From NCBI GenBank assembly GCA_959347315.1, contig OY365814.1, positions 6,128,034-6,192,033 on the forward strand: DNA of 64,000 nucleotides, given 5' to 3'. Origin of the DNA: Bimastos eiseni. Its lineage: Eukaryota; Annelida; Clitellata; Crassiclitellata; Lumbricidae. Below are positions 59,295 through 64,000 of this stretch, one piece after another (within the stretch, counting starts at the first letter, position 1; each line of letters starts with the position of its first letter). Below the pieces are notes generated by a model. It saw only the letters and a list, made by a program, of their open reading frames with translations, did not search any database and was not told where the DNA came from. Both the position numbers and the translations under genes were made by a program.

Positions 59295-60100
59295 TGGTCT
59301 CGAGACCGCGGTCTTGCTCTCGAGACCAGAAAACTGCGATCTTGTTCTTGGTCTCGGATGCATTGGTTTTGGTTTTTAGTATCGGACCATCGGTCTTGGT
59401 CTTGAGTGCGTCGGTCTTGGTCTTAAAGGAACGGTCTTGAGATTGGTTTCCGTCTTAACTTAGCGTTCTTTGTCATTTTAGAGCAAATTTTTCGATATTT
59501 GTCGGTTATTATCGATTATTAGAGACACCGAATGTTTAGGCCCTATGCGATTGTTATCGATTTATGACGTGCTGACCAAACAAATAGATCTTCATATTGG
59601 TCCTACATGTTACTATGGGCAGAAAATAATGCATAAGCAACGGAGCCAGCCATTTCAAAACTTGCTTTAACAAATGTCAAGGTTTTGGAATAATCTAATA
59701 ATTATGTGGTCGGCCACGTTTAGACACTGTCAATTACAATTCTGAGGTCCGTGGTACAAGTACGCCGTTCAGACGCAACGTTAATTGACTTGTTCAGATG
59801 TCGTAAAGTATTTGCCAATCGTATAGTGTAAATAATTTATAGTGTGATATTCTCTGGCTGAAGCCAGAGGCTGAACTCGAAGAAGTTCAGAGTGATCGGT
59901 AAAACTGTTTTCTGGACCGTTGGTAAGATTTGTCTTCTTCAGCAAAAAAATAAATGGTTTTAGCGCGTTACTCCATTTATCGTCTTATTAGATTAAATTG
60001 CTTAGGCTTAAAAATGTGTATCGGTCTTGATCCTTGTCTTGGTCTCGGACCACTCTGTCTTGGTCTCTGTCTTTGTCTTGAGTTTTTGGTCTCGTGCCCA
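59295..60100 (+). repeat. GGTCTTGGTCTC minisatellite, two blocks
   Basis: Blocks at 59295-59456 and 60013-60100 are made of CGGTCTTGGTCT and GGTCTCGGACCA-like words, the complement of the GAGACC arrays at 33.1-33.6 kb. About 550 bp of unique DNA lie between. The second block leads straight into the LINE that follows. Confidence 0.8.
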
Positions 60101-60109
60101 ACACAGATT

Positions 60110-62430
60110 GTTGAAACTCGATACCTCAACCTTCATCTTGAAAATTCGTCCCTACCAGCCCCAGTTGAATTCCAGGCCGTCATCGACCAAATCGGCCTAG
60201 CCCAAAACGTTGCTGGTCCGAACCACAAGTGTGGCGGTTGGTTCGAGGTCATTCTTAACGACTGTTCGCCGGTAGACCTCAGGATCCACCCGCCAACCAT
60301 CTCTGACCATGGCCTTGTTACTGCCACCATCCTATTTCTTCACGACACACCCTCCTACCTTGCCATACGGGTTGAAGGAATCTCGACCGGGAAAACTTCC
60401 TGTTGTCGCTACTTCAAGTATCAGCCATTGTTGACCCGTCCATCATGGCTGACCTCTCGGTTGCTGAAATCTTTGCAACCTAAGAAACAACTATGGTTAG
60501 CACCATTGACAGGCTCCTTCCGCTGCGCCTGACAAAAGTTTTTCGATCCGCACTGTCACCATGGTTCGATGTGGAGTGTCGTCATCTACGCCGCCAGGCC
60601 CGCAGACTTGAAAGATCATATTGTGGCACCCAGTTGCCTATTGATCGTTCTGCCTAGGTACAGGCTCGTGCGAAACATGCATCGCCGCTACCGGGATAAG
60701 GAGCGTACCTGTTGGGAAACGAAGATCATCGTCAACGCGAAGGACGCTAAGCGTTTGTCGACGCGTTCTTGGCAGGTGCCAGGCTGACAGACAGATGATC
60801 CATCTTTCACAGCAAATGACTTTCTATTTTCCTTCACCGCTAAGATCGTCAGCATCCGACAAGACATCGTTGGCTCTACTCCACCGATTTTCCACTTAAC
60901 TGACTGCAGACTTTCTGCCACGGTTCCCATTACCAGTGCTGAGCTAAGCCACATCATCCTAACCTCTCCACCAAACTCCTGTGAACTTGACGCTCAAGGA
61001 GTTTGTTGACATTCTACTTCCGTTCCTAACCTTCCTCTGCAACATATCTATTCAGGACGGAGATCTACCGCCGTCGCAAAACACTCAATTCTGTATAATT
61101 CTAAATAAGTTGTTTCCGGAACGCCAATCCGGCTTTCGGAATGGTTATTCTATCGAGACGCTGTTACTCCGTCTCCTTTCCGACATTTATGGGGCTATCG
61201 ATAATTTGCATGTTACTCTACTGGCTTTGTTTGACGTCAGTGCCGCTTTTGACACTGTGGATCATAATCGACCAGACAGTCCAAATAATCATGCTTATCT
61301 TGTTTAAGGGGCTAGAGATTTTATTTGGACTGTCTGGTAACTTTATTAGCTGGTTGGCCTCATTTGTCAAGGAGCGCTCCATTTGTGTGGTTCATGGGTC
61401 TTCCAGGTCCACGTGAGTCCTTGTCCCTTATGGCCTTCCTCAAGGCTCTGTGCTGGGTCTCCTTCTGTATGTCATCTACACTTCTGAGATTGCTTCCGTC
61501 CTGAATGCCACTGCTGTGCTGGGTCACCTGTACGCTGATGACGTCCAAGCCTACTTACATTGCATGGCTTCTAATGCCTCTACTGCGGTTCCGGAAATGA
61601 GCCAAACGCTGGATGCTCTCGAGACTTGGATGACGTCAAACCGCCTGCGACTCAACCCCCAATTTATCTGGCTGGTCACTCGCCAGCAGCTTATGAAGCT
61701 TGATTTAACTGTCATTACTGCTGATTTTCCCCGTTTCCTTTTTTGTACGGGACCTTGGAGTCACGTTGGACCAAGAGCTCACCTTTGCTTCTCATATTCA
61801 CCGTCTCTGCCGTGATTCATACTAACAGTTGCGTCAGCTTCGAGCTGTTTGCCGCTCGCTAACTTCTGACGCTGCAACAACCATTGTTCACGCTTTCATT
61901 ACATCACGACTGGATTACTGTTGCTGACTCTATGCAGGTCTTCCGGCTGGGCGATTGCGGTGTCTGGTACGAGTCCTGCGTTCTGCTGCACGTCCTGTTG
62001 GCCGAAATTTGGCCATGTCTCCGACTATATGCTGGATGTGCTCCACTGGCTCCCCTCCAATAGCGAATCTCCTACCGTATCATCTCTTTTTGGTATGGCA
62101 GTCCCTGCTAGGTCTCGACCCTGCCTATCTTCGTGATCTCTGTTACTCTGCATTGAGTTTCATGGGTCGCCGCTTTCTACGCTCTACTGAGCGAGGCATG
62201 CTCATTGTCCCATTTGCCTGTACGGCTACCAAACAGAATCATGTCTTCTCAGTTGTTGACCACTTGTTCTGGGACACCCTCCCGTTGGCGTTGCGGTTTT
62301 CGTTCACTCAGACTCATTTTATACTAGCCTTAAAACTGTTCTTTTTAACCATGCTGGGGTCTGGAGCGCTCCTGAGTAGTAGCCTTGAAGGGGCGCTAAG
62401 TAAATATCTGTAATGAATTAATGAATTAAT
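60110..62430 (+). mobile_element. CR1/L2-like LINE, endonuclease end to 3' tail
   Basis: 60120-60400 is the end of the AP endonuclease (FQAVIDQIGLAQNVAGP, HPPTISDHGLVTATILF with the SDH triad end). RT follows in several frames: RQSGFRNGYSIETLLLRLL near 61130, FDVSAAFDTVDH near 61230, QGSVLGLLLYVIY-like near 61445, LYADDVQAYLHC near 61530, NRLRLNPQFIWL near 61640. The C terminus (VLHWLPSNSESPTVS region; VDHLFWDTLPLALRF near 62255) and the 3' UTR (GGAGCGCTCCTGAGTAGTAG, GAAGGGGCGCTAAG) end in GAATTAAT repeats. An internal part of the pre-RT/RT start is deleted near 60990-61130. It is dead by many frame breaks. Confidence 0.85.
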
Positions 62431-64000
62431 GATGTAAACAGCAGTTTGATATATAACGATTTCCTACTCACATTAAAGAGTCCATGTTGCTTCTTAGCTC
62501 TTTAGTCGTGAATTGCTTTGATTACGCTGGTTCGGGTCCCTGTCTCTGTCCAGTGTCCACAGATGCAGTGACCCAATGATTATCATAATGGGATGTGATC
62601 GGTCATGACGAGTCATTTTTTTCTCTAAACTTTAAATAGACGCCACTCAAGGATAATCATTGCTAAGCAAGATTGATACTGTTATCCACTTTTATGAAGC
62701 ATGACATTATATTGTTTAATATGTTTCTTTTTACATCTTCTTATGCAAAAAATCCTTATGATGATAACTTTTATCATTTCACAGAAACATCGATTAATAA
62801 AGCAGATATTTTCAAATATAAAGACAGCCTCATACTAAATTCTGCACACGAGCAGTGAGCATTATGGGCGCATGTGCAGCAAAACAGAAGAAAGTGGATC
62901 GCAAAAAAGACAGATTTTGTGGTGATACCTTGTCTGTTGAGAGATCGCCAATGTTACGGCTTAGAGGTAAATAGAAAGAAACAACTTTCTGTTAACATAG
63001 ACGATCAAAAATTCATAAAGCTAAGTTTTGCATGAACAGGTCAATGTAGATCCGGTTGAGTGTGTCCTCCGAAATATTCTGCGTTGGTTAAGGATATACA
63101 ATTTAACAAAGTAATATCAACAGTGATTGTCAACAAATGTGTCGATGTTAAGATACCGTACACTAAAGTCCTTTGCCTCAGCTTTATAAAATCCAAACCA
63201 TCCACCTATCGTCAAGACACAGGACCAGTTAACTTCATATGTAGGTTGGTCTGCGGATGTTATTTGTCACCAGACATGAGATGGTTGTGTTAATCGTTTG
63301 CACCGACTACATATTACGAAGTTGGAACTTTAAAGGACAGCAGCAACATCAGTCGCAATATAACATAGACATGACTAAAATGACTCCACCGACTTGGTCC
63401 AAATGTCCTTGGGGCCTCCTGTCTTTCTCTACAAGCTGTTTGAGAATGAAAATTAAAACACTTTGTATGTTTACCTGATTCGATTTGTAATCACCGTACA
63501 AAGTGATGAAGAATCAAGAGCTTCCTTGTTGAGATCATCTCTTTGAGTGCCTTAGATATGATGATTTTTAGCACTGAGAAAGCGACGCTGGAATGCCAGA
63601 TGACCATAAAGAACGTCGATGACGGTTGATATTTAAATGGCTAACATTCCATAGAATGCCGAGCAACCTCAGGAAAGTCGTTGACTAAATTTAATCGCTT
63701 GTGTCCTCGTTTACATCACAATAAGGGATCTCTCTAGTTCGTTGTAATGCACTTGCTCATTCTATTTGCATACAGATATTAAAACTAGCTTCATGCCTTT
63801 GTCTTTAGAAAGAATTGATGTGGTCGACCTACTATTAGGCTTTCATATAAAATCGCGACACCTCTCATAACGAGTAGGTCTATTAATTAATCGGGTTATT
63901 GGTTGTTGTTTTTATTTTAATACTGCCAATATCTTAGATTAGCTGAAAACCTTGAGGAATTTGCACAAGGAATGGCTGCATCATATTTGTTTCTTTATAA
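62431..64000. other. No gene recognised
   Basis: Several frames of 60-77 codons occur but none has motifs or credible splice context. No repeats stand out. Confidence 0.4.

Noticed and set aside
62673..63478. Frames of 61-77 codons near the right edge
   Set aside because: No motif, no splice context and AT-rich composition; expected by chance.

Overview
Eukaryotic, intron-containing, AT-rich nuclear DNA from an invertebrate metazoan. Two spliced ion-channel genes, many truncated non-LTR retrotransposons, a mariner relic, a Ty3/gypsy relic and many minisatellites point to a marine invertebrate (lophotrochozoan or ambulacrarian deuterostome). I cannot narrow the phylum from sequence alone. Nothing looks prokaryotic; I saw no tRNA, rRNA or CRISPR array.

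Layout. 0-3.6 kb is gene-poor and holds an 85-nt hairpin. 3.6-4.3 kb is a CR1/L2-like LINE scrap. 4.8-7.5 kb (minus) is a decayed Mab-21-domain gene whose 5' end runs into a nest (7.5-10.1 kb) of LINE fragments with a restriction-like endonuclease, bracketed by TAA microsatellites. 11.0-11.6 kb is a satellite of palindromes. 11.6-13.8 kb holds LINE scraps. 14.2-18.85 kb (minus) is a nearly complete I-group LINE with endonuclease, RT and RNase H. 19.3-21.5 kb is a decayed F-box-like gene. 22.4-25.1 kb has inverted minisatellite arrays. 26.1-34.4 kb (minus) is a DEG/ENaC channel gene whose seven exons join in phase to 542 aa. 37.0-46.2 kb (plus) is a nicotinic-type Cys-loop receptor gene whose Cys-loop exon carries a TGA where Trp is expected. 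46.9-50.6 kb is more LINE debris with a second TAA-bracketed nest. 50.8-52.6 kb holds a foldback element and a mariner relic. 53.1-57.4 kb is a Ty3/gypsy element lacking its RT core. 57.4-58.8 kb is a repeat pair. 60.1-62.4 kb is a CR1/L2-like LINE. The last 1.5 kb shows nothing recognisable.

The working genes are probably the DEG/ENaC channel and, if its stop is allelic, an error or edited, the Cys-loop receptor. They lie back to back (minus then plus) with about 2.6 kb between their start codons and no sign of a shared pathway beyond membrane excitability. The most unusual material is repetitive: (1) minisatellite or foldback elements whose otherwise different units share a GGACA/TGTCC-like core, (2) repeated capture of one LINE family by TAA arrays in a single orientation, and (3) roughly 50-bp insertions consisting only of a LINE 3' hairpin plus tail, with target-site duplications.
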